From Aequorivita vitellina (GTDB lineage: Bacteria; Bacteroidota; Bacteroidia; Flavobacteriales; Flavobacteriaceae): DNA of 64,000 nt. Position numbers and translations under genes: made by a program. The stretch lies in contig NZ_JAIRBA010000007.1 in the NCBI RefSeq assembly GCF_022008365.1, forward strand, positions 57,972 through 121,971, given 5' to 3'. Shown here piece after piece: positions 19,411-28,056 of the stretch; positions within the stretch are counted from its first letter, which is position 1; the number at the start of each line of letters is the position of its first letter. The notes beneath the pieces were generated by a model that was given only the letters and a program-made list of their open reading frames with translations, did not search any database and had not been told where the DNA came from.

Positions 19411-19461
19411 TTACCACTTTTTACCACATTCTACCACTTTGTTGATAAGTTTTACCACATT
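19411..19461 (-). promoter_or_regulatory. MraZ operator (GTGGTA boxes, 10-bp period)
   Basis: Three GTGGTA boxes recur at exactly 10-bp spacing (19411-19440, minus strand), and a fourth lies at 19452-19461, 21 bp from the third. Known MraZ operators are arrays of short GTG-containing boxes at 10-bp period upstream of mraZ (TGGG boxes in E. coli, AAAGTG boxes in mollicutes). The array sits immediately upstream of the minus-7 box, where bound MraZ would block RNA polymerase. Confidence 0.8.
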
Positions 19462-19533
19462 GTAGATAACCTCATTTTGAAATAAGTAAAAACAAAGGCA
19501 GCGTATAAATAGACGCTATGAAAAATTTTTGTT

Positions 19534-19541
19534 TACTTTTG
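19534..19541 (+). promoter_or_regulatory. Minus-7 promoter box for the hydrolase gene
   Basis: TACTTTTG matches TAnnTTTG 25 nt before the ATG at 19567. It is divergent from the mraZ promoter, so MraZ binding might also affect it. Confidence 0.5.
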
Positions 19542-19566
19542 TCATTCTAAATTGCAACAACCAAGC

Positions 19567-20331
19567 ATGTCAGAAAACTTAAAGAAAGAAGGAAAATTTT
19601 CATATTTAGAAATAGGTGAAGGCACACCAATTGTTATCCTTCACGGGCTTATGGGAGGCTTAAGCAATTTTGATGGCGTTGCCGAATTCTTTCCGCCGAA
19701 AGGCTACAAAATTCTCATCCCAGAACTGCCTATATACAAAATGACTTTACTGCGCACAAATGTGAAAAATTTCGCAAAATACGCGGCGCAGTTTATAGAT
19801 CACTTGGGGTATAAAGAGGTAATTCTTTTAGGAAATTCGCTTGGGGGCCATATTGGGCTTCTCTGTACAAAAATGTACCCCGAAAAAGTAAAGGCGCTGG
19901 TTATTACCGGCAGCTCGGGACTGTATGAAAGTGCCATGGGTGAAAGCTATCCAAAACGTGGCGATTATGAGTATATAAAACAAAAAGCCGAAAATGTATT
20001 CTACGATCCGGCAGTTGCAACCAAAGAAATCGTGGACGATGTTTACGAAACCGTAAACGACCGTACAAAGCTAATACGAACATTGGCAATTGCTAAAAGT
20101 GCTATACGGCATAATATGGCAAAAGATTTGCCAAAAATGCACACTCCAACCTGCATTATTTGGGGAAAAAACGACAACGTAACCCCACCAGAAGTGGCGG
20201 TAGAATTTCACGAGCTTTTACCAGATTCAGACCTCTTTTGGATCGATAAATGCGGTCATGCGGCAATGATGGAACACCCACATGAGTTTAATAAAACGCT
20301 TTACGCTTGGTTAGAAAAACGAGGGTTTTAG
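19567..20331 (+). CDS. Alpha/beta-fold hydrolase
   Basis: This soluble 254-residue serine hydrolase of the alpha/beta superfamily has an oxyanion region VILHGLMGG, the nucleophile elbow GNSLGG (about residue 88), an acid strand in [12 protein letters not shown], and the catalytic histidine in [12 protein letters not shown]. The substrate is unknown. Orthologues next to the division cluster and engB are usual in Flavobacteriia, as far as I recall. I start at the ATG (MSENLKK); the frame extends to a TTG at 19552 without conserved sequence. There is a 55-nt gap to engB. Confidence 0.88.
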   Translation: MSENLKKEGKFSYLEIGEGTPIVILHGLMGGLSNFDGVAEFFPPKGYKILIPELPIYKMTLLRTNVKNFAKYAAQFIDHLGYKEVILLGNSLGGHIGLLCTKMYPEKVKALVITGSSGLYESAMGESYPKRGDYEYIKQKAENVFYDPAVATKEIVDDVYETVNDRTKLIRTLAIAKSAIRHNMAKDLPKMHTPTCIIWGKNDNVTPPEVAVEFHELLPDSDLFWIDKCGHAAMMEHPHEFNKTLYAWLEKRGF

Positions 20332-20386
20332 CGGGACCTTAGGCTTCAAAAAATATATTTTTCCAAATAATTTATACCTTAAAAAA

Positions 20387-20989
20387 ATGCATATTAAATC
20401 TGCAGAATTTTTAATGAGCAATAGCGATGTTGCCAAATGTCCGAAAGATCGCCTGCCAGAATACGCCTTTATTGGGCGAAGCAATGTGGGAAAATCTTCC
20501 CTCATCAATATGCTTATGCAGCGAAAAAGCTTGGCCAAAACTTCAGGCAGACCGGGAAAAACGCAGCTTATAAATCATTTTATTATCAATAAAAACTGGT
20601 ATTTGGTAGATTTACCGGGTTATGGATACGCGCGCGTTTCAAAAACCAGTAAAAAGATTTTTCAGAAATTTATTACCAATTATTTTGAAAAACGCGAACA
20701 GATGGTACTTGCCTTTGTTTTAATAGATTGTCGCTTGGAGCCCCAACCCATAGATTTAGAATTTATGGAATGGATGGGCGAAAGCGGGATTCCTTTCAAT
20801 ATTATTTTTACAAAAGCAGACAAACTGAAGCCCAAAGCATTGGAACGAAATGTTGCTGCTTATACCGAAAAAATGCTCGAAGCTTGGGAAGAAATGCCTC
20901 CCTTTTTTATTACCTCTGCCAGTGATGCCACAGGAAGAGATGAAGTTTTAAACTACATTAATCAGCTTAACGAATCGATTGTTAATTGA
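20387..20989 (+). CDS. engB: Ribosome biogenesis GTPase EngB (YsxC/YihA)
   Basis: This is a small GTPase needed for 50S subunit assembly. The G motifs are clear: G1 [10 protein letters not shown] (about 28-37), G3 DLPGYGYA, G4 TKADK and G5 SA in ITSASDA. The 200 residues are typical. It follows the hydrolase and is convergent with gldC, with only 11 nt between the stops. Confidence 0.96.
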   Translation: MHIKSAEFLMSNSDVAKCPKDRLPEYAFIGRSNVGKSSLINMLMQRKSLAKTSGRPGKTQLINHFIINKNWYLVDLPGYGYARVSKTSKKIFQKFITNYFEKREQMVLAFVLIDCRLEPQPIDLEFMEWMGESGIPFNIIFTKADKLKPKALERNVAAYTEKMLEAWEEMPPFFITSASDATGRDEVLNYINQLNESIVN

Positions 20990-21000
20990 AGTTTTTAAAA

Positions 21001-21342
21001 TTATTGCCCTCGCTTTAACTCTAACTTTTCAGCAAAATAATCGCAGAAATCGCGCATAGTGGCGCTCATTTTTTCATCGTTTGTTGCGCGCTGAAATGTA
21101 TCTGCCATCGCACTCAATGTTTGGTGGAAAAAAACCTTCATTTCGTCTACGGGCATATCTTTTGTCCAAAGGTCTATTCTAAGCGACTCCTGCTTTTTAT
21201 TGTCCCAAACTGAAAGCATTAACGCTTTGGTTTCTTCGTTTGTAATACCGCCATCTTCGGCTGTCCAGTGAATATTCTCGGGTATTTTATTTTCGTCTAA
21301 ACCAACGTTTAGTCTAATTTCTGAAGTGTGTTTTACTGCCAT
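21001..21342 (-). CDS. gldC: Gliding motility protein GldC
   Basis: The 113-residue cytoplasmic protein is recognised from SEIRLNVGLDENKIPENIHW, NEETKALMLSVWD and FFHQTLSAMADTFQRAT. GldC is described in Flavobacterium as required for full motility, acting with GldB; its biochemistry is unclear. It overlaps gldB by one base, so the two are one unit. Confidence 0.92.
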   Translation of the reverse strand: MAVKHTSEIRLNVGLDENKIPENIHWTAEDGGITNEETKALMLSVWDNKKQESLRIDLWTKDMPVDEMKVFFHQTLSAMADTFQRATNDEKMSATMRDFCDYFAEKLELKRGQ

Positions 21343-22301
21343 TATTTCTTAGGTTTATATTTTGAATTTGTAAAAATCTCGTCAGCATTGGTAACCATTA
21401 ATTGCTGCACATTTGTTTTGTTGTTTTTCATATAGGCGCGCACAATTTTCCAGCCCAAATATCTCCCCAACATTCCTGGAGATTCATTGTCTATTTCGAG
21501 ATAAAATTTTGAAAAAGGCGCTGGGCTTACAAATCTAGCTGCAAGTTTTGGGTCTGTGCTGTATAGCAATTCTTTCTCTATAAAATAGCGCCACATATAT
21601 GCTTCATTTTCTTCGGCCCATTGAAACTCTTCTTCGGTGTAACCAATTTTTTCGGCATCGGAAGCATTTGGGAGCCAAAGATCTTTTAGGTATAATTCTT
21701 TTCCGAAGTAAACTATCTGGCCCAAAAACGATCGCTTATTCGGAATTTTAATATATTGTCTCGCATATTTTTCTGCTATATCTGGGCCAATTTGCGACGG
21801 TTTCATTTCCTTCGCTACATACCTATCAATACCATCGTAAAATTTATGATTACTGCCCAGATAATTGTCTAAGCCCACGATCAACATACTATCTGCAAGT
21901 ATTATTTTATTCCTGTAATCAACGTCAGATGTTGTAGTAACGACAACCGGTGTTGAAAAGTTTGGGAAATAGTATTTTATATGCTGAAACAACGGCTCGA
22001 AAATTTCACGCAAAGAATCTTCATTCGGAAACTTCTTTAGCACTTCGGCTTCCAATTGATTTTGAAGCGTATCTGATAATTTTTCAACCCAAATACTGTC
22101 GTTGTATTGCTTCGGAAAAAATAGTGGAAACTCATTTTTAAGACTGGGCAAATCTTTAGGAGTCGCAGCTGCAAAAGCTTTGTCGAAACGGATAATTTCA
22201 ACATTGATTGGAATTTTCTCAATTTCTTTTTCAACTTCGCTCTTGGTATTGCAAGAAAAGAGAAGGACTCCGAAAACTGCCGTTATAAAATATCTTATCA
22301 T
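21342..22301 (-). CDS. gldB: Gliding motility lipoprotein GldB
   Basis: The 319-residue protein has a lipoprotein signal peptide with lipobox LLFSCN (Cys at 17), so it is probably anchored in an envelope membrane. Sequence such as INVEIIRFDKAF, FPNFSTPVVVTTTSDVDYRN and GLDNYLGSNHKFYDGIDRY matches GldB. In Flavobacterium johnsoniae GldB is needed for gliding and phage sensitivity; its molecular role is unknown. A TACCTTTG box lies 70 nt upstream. gldB-gldC are followed by engB in convergent orientation. Confidence 0.93.
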   Translation of the reverse strand: MIRYFITAVFGVLLFSCNTKSEVEKEIEKIPINVEIIRFDKAFAAATPKDLPSLKNEFPLFFPKQYNDSIWVEKLSDTLQNQLEAEVLKKFPNEDSLREIFEPLFQHIKYYFPNFSTPVVVTTTSDVDYRNKIILADSMLIVGLDNYLGSNHKFYDGIDRYVAKEMKPSQIGPDIAEKYARQYIKIPNKRSFLGQIVYFGKELYLKDLWLPNASDAEKIGYTEEEFQWAEENEAYMWRYFIEKELLYSTDPKLAARFVSPAPFSKFYLEIDNESPGMLGRYLGWKIVRAYMKNNKTNVQQLMVTNADEIFTNSKYKPKK

Positions 22302-22371
22302 ATTAAAAAATGTTACAGTTGGTTAACGTCAATCCTTTTTATTAATTTTATCTTTAACCACTTTTGCGGTG

Positions 22372-22379
22372 CAAAGGTA
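22372..22379 (-). promoter_or_regulatory. Minus-7 promoter box for gldB-gldC
   Basis: TACCTTTG on the minus strand fits TAnnTTTG. The predicted start near 22365 gives a leader of about 65 nt. A clear minus-33 TTG was not found. Confidence 0.45.
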
Positions 22380-22407
22380 TTATTATAAAAGATTAAAAAC
22401 ACGGAAA

Positions 22408-23199
22408 ATGCAGACCGAAAAAGTAATTGACTATATTGTAAATTGGTTGAAAAATTATGCGGTAAATGCAAAGATGGACGGTTTTGTAATAGGCATAAGC
22501 GGCGGAATAGATTCTGCGGTAACCTCAGCACTCTGTGCTAAAACAGGGATGCGTACACTCTGTGTAGAAATGCCAATTCATCAAGCGGAAAACCAAGTAA
22601 ATCGCGGCCGCGAACACATTCAATTTTTAAAGAATAACTTTACTAATGTTAGCAACACGACGGTAGATTTAACCCCTGTTTTTGAACAATTTAAAACTGT
22701 GGTGCCACAAACTACAGCCGACAGTTTTTTAGATTTGTCTTTAGCCAATAGCCGTGCCCGTTTGCGCATGACAACCTTGTATTTTTTTGCCGGAATTCAC
22801 CGTTATTTGGTGGCTGGAACAGGAAATAAAATTGAAGATTTTGGGGTGGGTTTTTATACAAAATATGGCGATGGTGGGGTTGATTTAAGTCCAATTGCCG
22901 ATTTAATGAAAAGCGAAGTTTACGAAATTGGAAGAGCTTTAAATATTCCAGACTCTATTTTAAAAGCAGCTCCAACAGACGGTCTTTTTGGCGATAGCCG
23001 CACTGATGAAGACCAATTGGGCGCAAGTTACGACGAATTGGAATGGGCGATGAAAATGCATAAAAACGGCAAAGTCGATAGTGAGTTTACTGCAAGACAA
23101 AAAGTGGTTTACGATATTTACTCAAGGCTCAACAAGGCAAATCAGCACAAAATGATGCCTATTCCCGTTTGTGAAATCCCATTAGATTTAAAAAATTAG
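22408..23199 (+). CDS. nadE: NH3-dependent NAD+ synthetase
   Basis: This enzyme adenylates and amidates nicotinate adenine dinucleotide to NAD+ using ammonia. The PP-loop GISGGIDSA (about residues 30-38) is clear, as are SNSRARLRMTTLYF-like, VAGTGNKIEDFGVGFYTKYGDGGVD (in parts) and KAAPTDGLF regions. It has 263 residues, without a glutaminase domain. I start at MQTEKVIDYIV (22408); the longer frame from 22369 adds basic residues not expected in the family. It is divergent from gldB. Confidence 0.93.
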   Translation: MQTEKVIDYIVNWLKNYAVNAKMDGFVIGISGGIDSAVTSALCAKTGMRTLCVEMPIHQAENQVNRGREHIQFLKNNFTNVSNTTVDLTPVFEQFKTVVPQTTADSFLDLSLANSRARLRMTTLYFFAGIHRYLVAGTGNKIEDFGVGFYTKYGDGGVDLSPIADLMKSEVYEIGRALNIPDSILKAAPTDGLFGDSRTDEDQLGASYDELEWAMKMHKNGKVDSEFTARQKVVYDIYSRLNKANQHKMMPIPVCEIPLDLKN

Positions 23200-23337
23200 C
23201 GTCACTTATCGAATAAATATACACTTTTAACGAAACCATCGGTTTTCTGCTCCCAAAGACTTTATTTTATCATAATGAATTGTTAATATTACAGATTAAA
23301 CTCATTCATTCTCCCCAGATCAAGTTTTTATATTTTC

Positions 23338-23345
23338 TAAATTTG
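23338..23345 (+). promoter_or_regulatory. Minus-7 promoter box for the response regulator
   Basis: TAAATTTG matches TAnnTTTG 13 nt before the ATG at 23359, predicting a very short leader of about 8 nt. Confidence 0.55.
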
Positions 23346-23358
23346 TAAATACGCAAAA

Positions 23359-23991
23359 ATGAAAAAAGTTGTAATCGTTGACTCACATCCAATTACGAGG
23401 GAGGGAATTTCAGTCATGCTTAAAAACACAAATAGATATACTATTGTTGGCAATGTGTCTCGTGGATCTGAATTAACGCGATGTCTCGAAAAAGAGCGTC
23501 CCGATCTCTTAATTTTAGAATTGAATATTCCAGATTTTAATGGGTTTCGTAAGCTCCGTAACTTACGTGATGAATTTCCGAAAACACGAATTGTTATTTT
23601 TTCATCGTATCCTGAAGAAATTTATGCACTACGCGCTATAAAATCTGGAGCATCAGGCTACATTCCAAAAACAACTTCCTTAAAAACTTTTATCGAAGCA
23701 ATTAAACACATATCGCTTGGCGGTATATTTTTAAACGATGCGCTTGCCGCTGCGTATAATAACCGTTCTACAAACGATAATAGTGCCATTGGAAAGTACA
23801 AAAAACTTTCAGCAAGAGAGTTAGAAGTATTAGACCTACTTTCAAATGGAAAGCGCAATAAAGATATTGCTTCGCTTTTAGAAATCAATGAAAAAACCGT
23901 AAGCACTTATAAAACTCGAGTTTTAAAAAAATTGAACGTAAAAAGTTTGGCAGAGTTAATTAACCACGCACGAATGTTTCAAACTAGTTAA
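23359..23991 (+). CDS. NarL/FixJ-type response regulator lacking the phosphorylated Asp
   Basis: The 210-residue protein has a receiver domain (1-120) and a LuxR-type HTH (about 148-205, LSARELEVLDLLSNGKRNKDIA). The usual acidic pair DD is D8-S9, and the expected phosphoacceptor Asp in LILELNIP is Glu54, while S82 and K104 are kept. Glu often mimics phosphorylation, so the protein may be constitutively active or controlled by another route. No kinase gene is adjacent. It lies between nadE and convergent dnaG, 1 nt from the dnaG stop. Confidence 0.9.
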   Translation: MKKVVIVDSHPITREGISVMLKNTNRYTIVGNVSRGSELTRCLEKERPDLLILELNIPDFNGFRKLRNLRDEFPKTRIVIFSSYPEEIYALRAIKSGASGYIPKTTSLKTFIEAIKHISLGGIFLNDALAAAYNNRSTNDNSAIGKYKKLSARELEVLDLLSNGKRNKDIASLLEINEKTVSTYKTRVLKKLNVKSLAELINHARMFQTS

Positions 23992-23992
23992 A

Positions 23993-25951
23993 CTAAAGCA
24001 CCCTATTTAGTTTATTGGAAAGCACTTTTTTAAGGCTTATATAATCTACTATTTCCTGCAAACCTATATCATTATCGTCGTTTTTTCCTTCCTTCATTAC
24101 TTCAGATAATTCATTTATTTTCTGAGAAACCAAATGGCGACGTAAATTTAAAATGGTTTCACTAACTATTTGGGCTATAGTTTTGTCTTTTTCCTTTACA
24201 TAAATTTCCTTTCGCTCCCAATTACTTAATGTGTAACGTTCTTCTTCCATCAAGATATGCGTTACTGCAGTAGCCATTTCAGGTTCTAAATCATTAATAA
24301 AAGTTTCAGCCTTCGCTTCCGGATCTTGGTTGAATCTATTCACTACTTCTAAATACAAATCCTTAAATTCAGGATTGGTAAATTCAATTTCGTCATCTTG
24401 CAAATCGAGATAAATTTTTTCAAAAACCCGTGCTTTGTGGATTTCAGGTTTCAGTGAAATTTCTCCTTTCTCGTCTGCTTCAAGTATTAAATCTTCAAAA
24501 TCCTCTTCCACGTTACCGTAAAGTAATAGCAGCTCAATTATTTTTTGTTCCAACTGAAGTTGCACGTCTATTTTTTCAATCTTCTTTTCCGTGGGAATAA
24601 CTTCAAACGCTTCCTGCGGCACATTTGCCCTTTTAGTCGCTTCCTTTTTATCCTTTTGAAAAATCTGAGCCAGGGTGTTGAAAAGCACTTGTTCCGAAAT
24701 ATCCATAATTCGCGAACACTCCTTTATATATACTTCGCGCTTTATTACATCGGGTATTTTCGCGATGCTGTTAACCATATCGTGTATGGTTTCCGATTTT
24801 TTTATCGGGTCATTTTTCGCTTCGGAAGCGAGCAGAGAAGCTTTAAAAGTGATGAAATCTTTGGCGTTTTCCTCCAGGTAAAGTGTCAATTCTTCCAAAG
24901 AATTTTTACGCGAAAAACTATCGGGATCCTCGCCTAGTGGAAAGGTGCAAATTTTCACGTTCATGCCCTGTTCCAAAATCAAATCGATTCCCCGAAGTGA
25001 TGCGCGAAGCCCCGCAGCGTCACCATCAAAAAGAACCGTAATATTTTTTGTGAGACGATTTATAAGCCTGATTTGCTCTGCAGTTAAAGCCGTCCCCGAT
25101 GAAGAGACCACATTGTGAATCCCCGTTTGATGAAACTGGATAACGTCTGTATAACCTTCAACCAAGTAGCAATTGTCTTCTTTTGCAATGCTTTGTTTGG
25201 CGTTAAAAATGCCGTAAAGCACTTTACTTTTGTGGTAAATATCGCTTTCGGGAGAATTTAAATATTTTGCCGCTTTTTTATCTGAAGTCAAAATACGACC
25301 ACCGAAACCAAGCGTACGTCCGCTCATACTTAAAATTGGGAACATAACCCGTCCCTTAAAACGGTCAAATTGCTTTTCTTCTTTTACAATAGTCAAGCCC
25401 GTTTTCTCGAGAAATTCTAGTTTATAACCTTTTTTTATTGCGTGGCTGGTAAAAGCATCCCAAGAATCTGGCGAATATCCGAGCTCAAATTTTTTGATGG
25501 TTTCATCAGTAAAACCTCTTTCCTTAAAATACGAAAGACCGATGGCTTTGCCTTCTTCGGTTTTCAATAGAGTGGTGTGAAAATAGTCTTTTGCAAATTC
25601 ACTAACTAAATACAAGCTCTCGCGCTCGTTGGCTTGCACTTTATCTTCGGCAGTTTGCTCGGTTTCTTCTATTTCAATGCCGTACTTTTTGGCCAAAAAT
25701 TTTATTGCTTCGGGATAGGTAAAATGCTCGTGTTCCATTAAAAACGAAACTACATTTCCGCCTTTGCCACTACTAAAGTCTTTCCAAATTTGCTTTACAG
25801 GACTAACCATAAAACTCGGTGAACGCTCGTCTGTAAAAGGGCTGAGGCCTTTAAAGTTGCTCCCAGATTTTTTTAATTGCACAAAATCGCCGATAACCTC
25901 TTCTACCCGAGCGGTTTCAAAAACGTTGTCTATGGTGGTTCGGCTTATCAC
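23993..25951 (-). CDS. dnaG: DNA primase DnaG (zinc-ligand-free N-terminal domain)
   Basis: This primase makes RNA primers for replication. The N-terminal CHC2-type fold is followed by the catalytic core (about 150-430), with EGYTDVIQFHQTGI and the TOPRIM acidic residues in LFDGDAAGLRASLRGIDLIL (read in parts), and a C-terminal helicase-interaction region. The N-terminal domain keeps LKKSGSNFKGLSPF and PSF but has S37, T40, D58 and S61 where zinc-binding Cys/His are expected. The start is a GTG at 25951, giving 652 residues. Confidence 0.95.
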   Translation of the reverse strand: MISRTTIDNVFETARVEEVIGDFVQLKKSGSNFKGLSPFTDERSPSFMVSPVKQIWKDFSSGKGGNVVSFLMEHEHFTYPEAIKFLAKKYGIEIEETEQTAEDKVQANERESLYLVSEFAKDYFHTTLLKTEEGKAIGLSYFKERGFTDETIKKFELGYSPDSWDAFTSHAIKKGYKLEFLEKTGLTIVKEEKQFDRFKGRVMFPILSMSGRTLGFGGRILTSDKKAAKYLNSPESDIYHKSKVLYGIFNAKQSIAKEDNCYLVEGYTDVIQFHQTGIHNVVSSSGTALTAEQIRLINRLTKNITVLFDGDAAGLRASLRGIDLILEQGMNVKICTFPLGEDPDSFSRKNSLEELTLYLEENAKDFITFKASLLASEAKNDPIKKSETIHDMVNSIAKIPDVIKREVYIKECSRIMDISEQVLFNTLAQIFQKDKKEATKRANVPQEAFEVIPTEKKIEKIDVQLQLEQKIIELLLLYGNVEEDFEDLILEADEKGEISLKPEIHKARVFEKIYLDLQDDEIEFTNPEFKDLYLEVVNRFNQDPEAKAETFINDLEPEMATAVTHILMEEERYTLSNWERKEIYVKEKDKTIAQIVSETILNLRRHLVSQKINELSEVMKEGKNDDNDIGLQEIVDYISLKKVLSNKLNRVL

Positions 25952-26050
25952 AATGTTTGTTGTTAAGTGTTATTGGCTTTTAGATTTCAACTTTTTGAAT
26001 ACTGAGCGAAGCCCAAATATCAATTTGTAAAAATAGGAATATTACGCACG

Positions 26051-26084
26051 AAAAACCCACAAGCTTTTGGAAACCTTGTAGGTT
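26051..26084 (-). terminator. Terminator of the sigma/anti-sigma operon
   Basis: On the minus strand AACCTACAAG (26084-26075) pairs with CTTGTGGGTT (26063-26054) with one U-G pair, then TTTTTCG. It lies 33 nt after the stop of the gene at 26117. Confidence 0.7.
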
Positions 26085-26116
26085 AATCAACAAACGAATA
26101 ATGAAAGGGGTTGTGG

Positions 26117-27187
26117 CTAATCTACATCAAAACGTAAACCGAGCGATACGTTATGCTGGGCAATAGGATTGTTTTTGAATATTGTGTTAAGATCGTATTT
26201 GGCATACACCGCAACGCCCTGCCAGCCTATATAACCGCTGAGTCCGTAAATAAAATTGTTTGTGTTGTAATCTCCCTTCAGTTTTAATTTTTGATCTTTT
26301 CCGTCTTCTTCAAATTTCAACTTTTGGCGTGTGCTTAAATTAATACCTACATACCCCCCAAACCCAACGGTAAGTTGATTTTTTGTAGAATATCTGAAAT
26401 AATCATCGTGCTCAATTTTCTTTGATGGACCAAATTCAAAATGAACTGGCACCACTAAATTATCCATTCTAAATTTCGATTTATTTAAGTTTAACGGATA
26501 GGTTTCAAGCTCAGTCTCCTCGCCCGTATCTACAAAAAATCGATTATCGGTAGGTTTCAATCCGTTGAATTGAAAGGAAACTCCGTACTTTATTCGCAAC
26601 CAATTGGAGTTATCAAAAACGCGGGTTTTCCACGCCCAACCAAGTTCGGCAAAACGGCTACCGGCAACCTTAAAGTCTGAGTCCTGCAAAGATTCACCTT
26701 CTGTAATCGCGTTGTTCAAACCGAAAGCGAACACTAGATCGGAGGTGGTGCGACGGTCGTATTTGCGTTTCTTGTTTTTGGGGCCAATGTATAGCACATT
26801 GTCGTTTTCACTATCGCTGGTGCCAATACGTATAATCATTCCCGGTTCGTCTTCGTAATTTTCACCATTATCGTTTCGTTTTAGCAGCGCAATTTTATTA
26901 TCAATTATCGCCAAACGATTTTCAATATTTAGAGCGTGCTTTTCTGCGGCTTTTTGTTTTAATAATTCGCCTTCTGCCTCTGTAACGCCATCGCTGTTCA
27001 ACAGCGAGTTTATTCTTTCAACTTCTACTTTTAGCGCGTCTTTTTCCTCTTGAATTATTTTTTCCTTCAACGCGCTAAGTTGTTCAACAGCTGTTTGGGT
27101 TTTGGTCGTTGTTTCTTGTGCTTGTGCATAAACACTGGCAAGTAGCCATATTGTAAGCGCACCGGTAATCGTGATTAATGATTTCAT
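26117..27187 (-). CDS. Predicted outer-membrane beta-barrel protein with N-terminal coiled coil
   Basis: The 356-residue protein has a signal peptide ending AQAQ (about residue 24), then a charged helical stretch (30-105, rich in Lys/Glu, LKEKIIQEEKDALKVEVE) likely forming a coiled coil, then beta-rich sequence with alternating hydrophobic residues and a C-terminal aromatic-poor strand ending LGLRFDVD. The plan fits a small outer-membrane barrel with a periplasmic helical arm. It is third in an operon after an ECF sigma factor and its likely anti-sigma factor, so it is probably a product or sensor of that system. The specific function is unknown. Confidence 0.7.
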   Translation of the reverse strand: MKSLITITGALTIWLLASVYAQAQETTTKTQTAVEQLSALKEKIIQEEKDALKVEVERINSLLNSDGVTEAEGELLKQKAAEKHALNIENRLAIIDNKIALLKRNDNGENYEDEPGMIIRIGTSDSENDNVLYIGPKNKKRKYDRRTTSDLVFAFGLNNAITEGESLQDSDFKVAGSRFAELGWAWKTRVFDNSNWLRIKYGVSFQFNGLKPTDNRFFVDTGEETELETYPLNLNKSKFRMDNLVVPVHFEFGPSKKIEHDDYFRYSTKNQLTVGFGGYVGINLSTRQKLKFEEDGKDQKLKLKGDYNTNNFIYGLSGYIGWQGVAVYAKYDLNTIFKNNPIAQHNVSLGLRFDVD

Positions 27188-27246
27188 AACTGTTCGATTT
27201 TTTGATTATTGATGAATTATTGATGAATGTTTTAATTGAATCTTAG

Positions 27247-28056
27247 TTAATCATTTCGCTCCGAAACGGCGGTGCGTACTTTTTGAAAACCTTCGCCCAA
27301 GGCGTCAAAAACTTTGTCGCGAAAACTTTTATCGAGCTCCCACTCAACGTCCTGCAACAATGCGGTGGCATCTACTTTTTGGCTATTCATTATGCGCTGC
27401 GATTGAATTTCGCGCTGCGCGTTTTTTAGCAGTGCCTCCACTTCGGCTGCGGTTACATCTGTATTGTCTTCTTGTAGTTTTTTTACTGAAGCAACTACTT
27501 CATCTACTTTAAGGTTGAAGTTTTTTTCGTCTTCTGAAATTGAGCTTTCTATTTTTTCTGACTTTTTGTTTTTTGAAACTTCGGCAACCGTTTTACTTTT
27601 TTTAATCAGTTTGTCTATTTCAGATTTTTTCTGCGGAAGTGGTTTTACGCTATTTGAATTCTTTTTCACCTTTTCGTCAGTTTCCTTTTTAGAAGTTTTG
27701 GCATCAACTTTTTCTGAACTGAATTCTTCATCCGAATTAGCGGGCAGATCGGAAGCAATTTTTTCAGCTTCAGTTTTATTTTGAAGTATTTCAGATTTTT
27801 TTTCAATTGTAGGCTGTTCAAAATTTTCATTCACTATTTGATTATTTCCTTCAAAATCATTTCTATTAAAGAAAACTGAAGCCAAGAGCAAGATTCCAAT
27901 AAAGCTCGCTGCGACGTAATACCAAAGCAGCGGTTTCTTTTTGGGCTGCTGGGCATCTAATTTTGCTTCTAGTTTGCTCCAAGCATCGGCGGAAGGTTTT
28001 AGCTCCCTCGCTTCTAGTTTTTCGCGAATGTTGTCTTCTAGTTTATAAGGTGCCAT
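27247..28056 (-). CDS. Membrane-anchored putative anti-sigma factor
   Basis: The 269-residue protein has a cytoplasmic N terminus of about 42 residues (DNIREKLEARELKPSADAWSKLEAKLDA), one membrane segment (about 45-62, YYVAASFIGILLLASVFF) and a long, highly charged periplasmic region rich in Lys, Glu and Ser. It overlaps the sigma factor gene by 14 nt. In Bacteroidota such a bitopic protein behind an ECF sigma gene is normally the anti-sigma factor. It has no zinc-finger anti-sigma motif (HxxxCxxC), so the call rests on position and topology. Confidence 0.65.
   Translation of the reverse strand: MAPYKLEDNIREKLEARELKPSADAWSKLEAKLDAQQPKKKPLLWYYVAASFIGILLLASVFFNRNDFEGNNQIVNENFEQPTIEKKSEILQNKTEAEKIASDLPANSDEEFSSEKVDAKTSKKETDEKVKKNSNSVKPLPQKKSEIDKLIKKSKTVAEVSKNKKSEKIESSISEDEKNFNLKVDEVVASVKKLQEDNTDVTAAEVEALLKNAQREIQSQRIMNSQKVDATALLQDVEWELDKSFRDKVFDALGEGFQKVRTAVSERND

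Noticed and set aside
27195..27225. Direct repeat attattgatga before the outer-membrane protein gene
   Set aside because: Only two copies with 12-13 bp spacing in A/T-rich sequence; no 7-bp phase and no symmetry.
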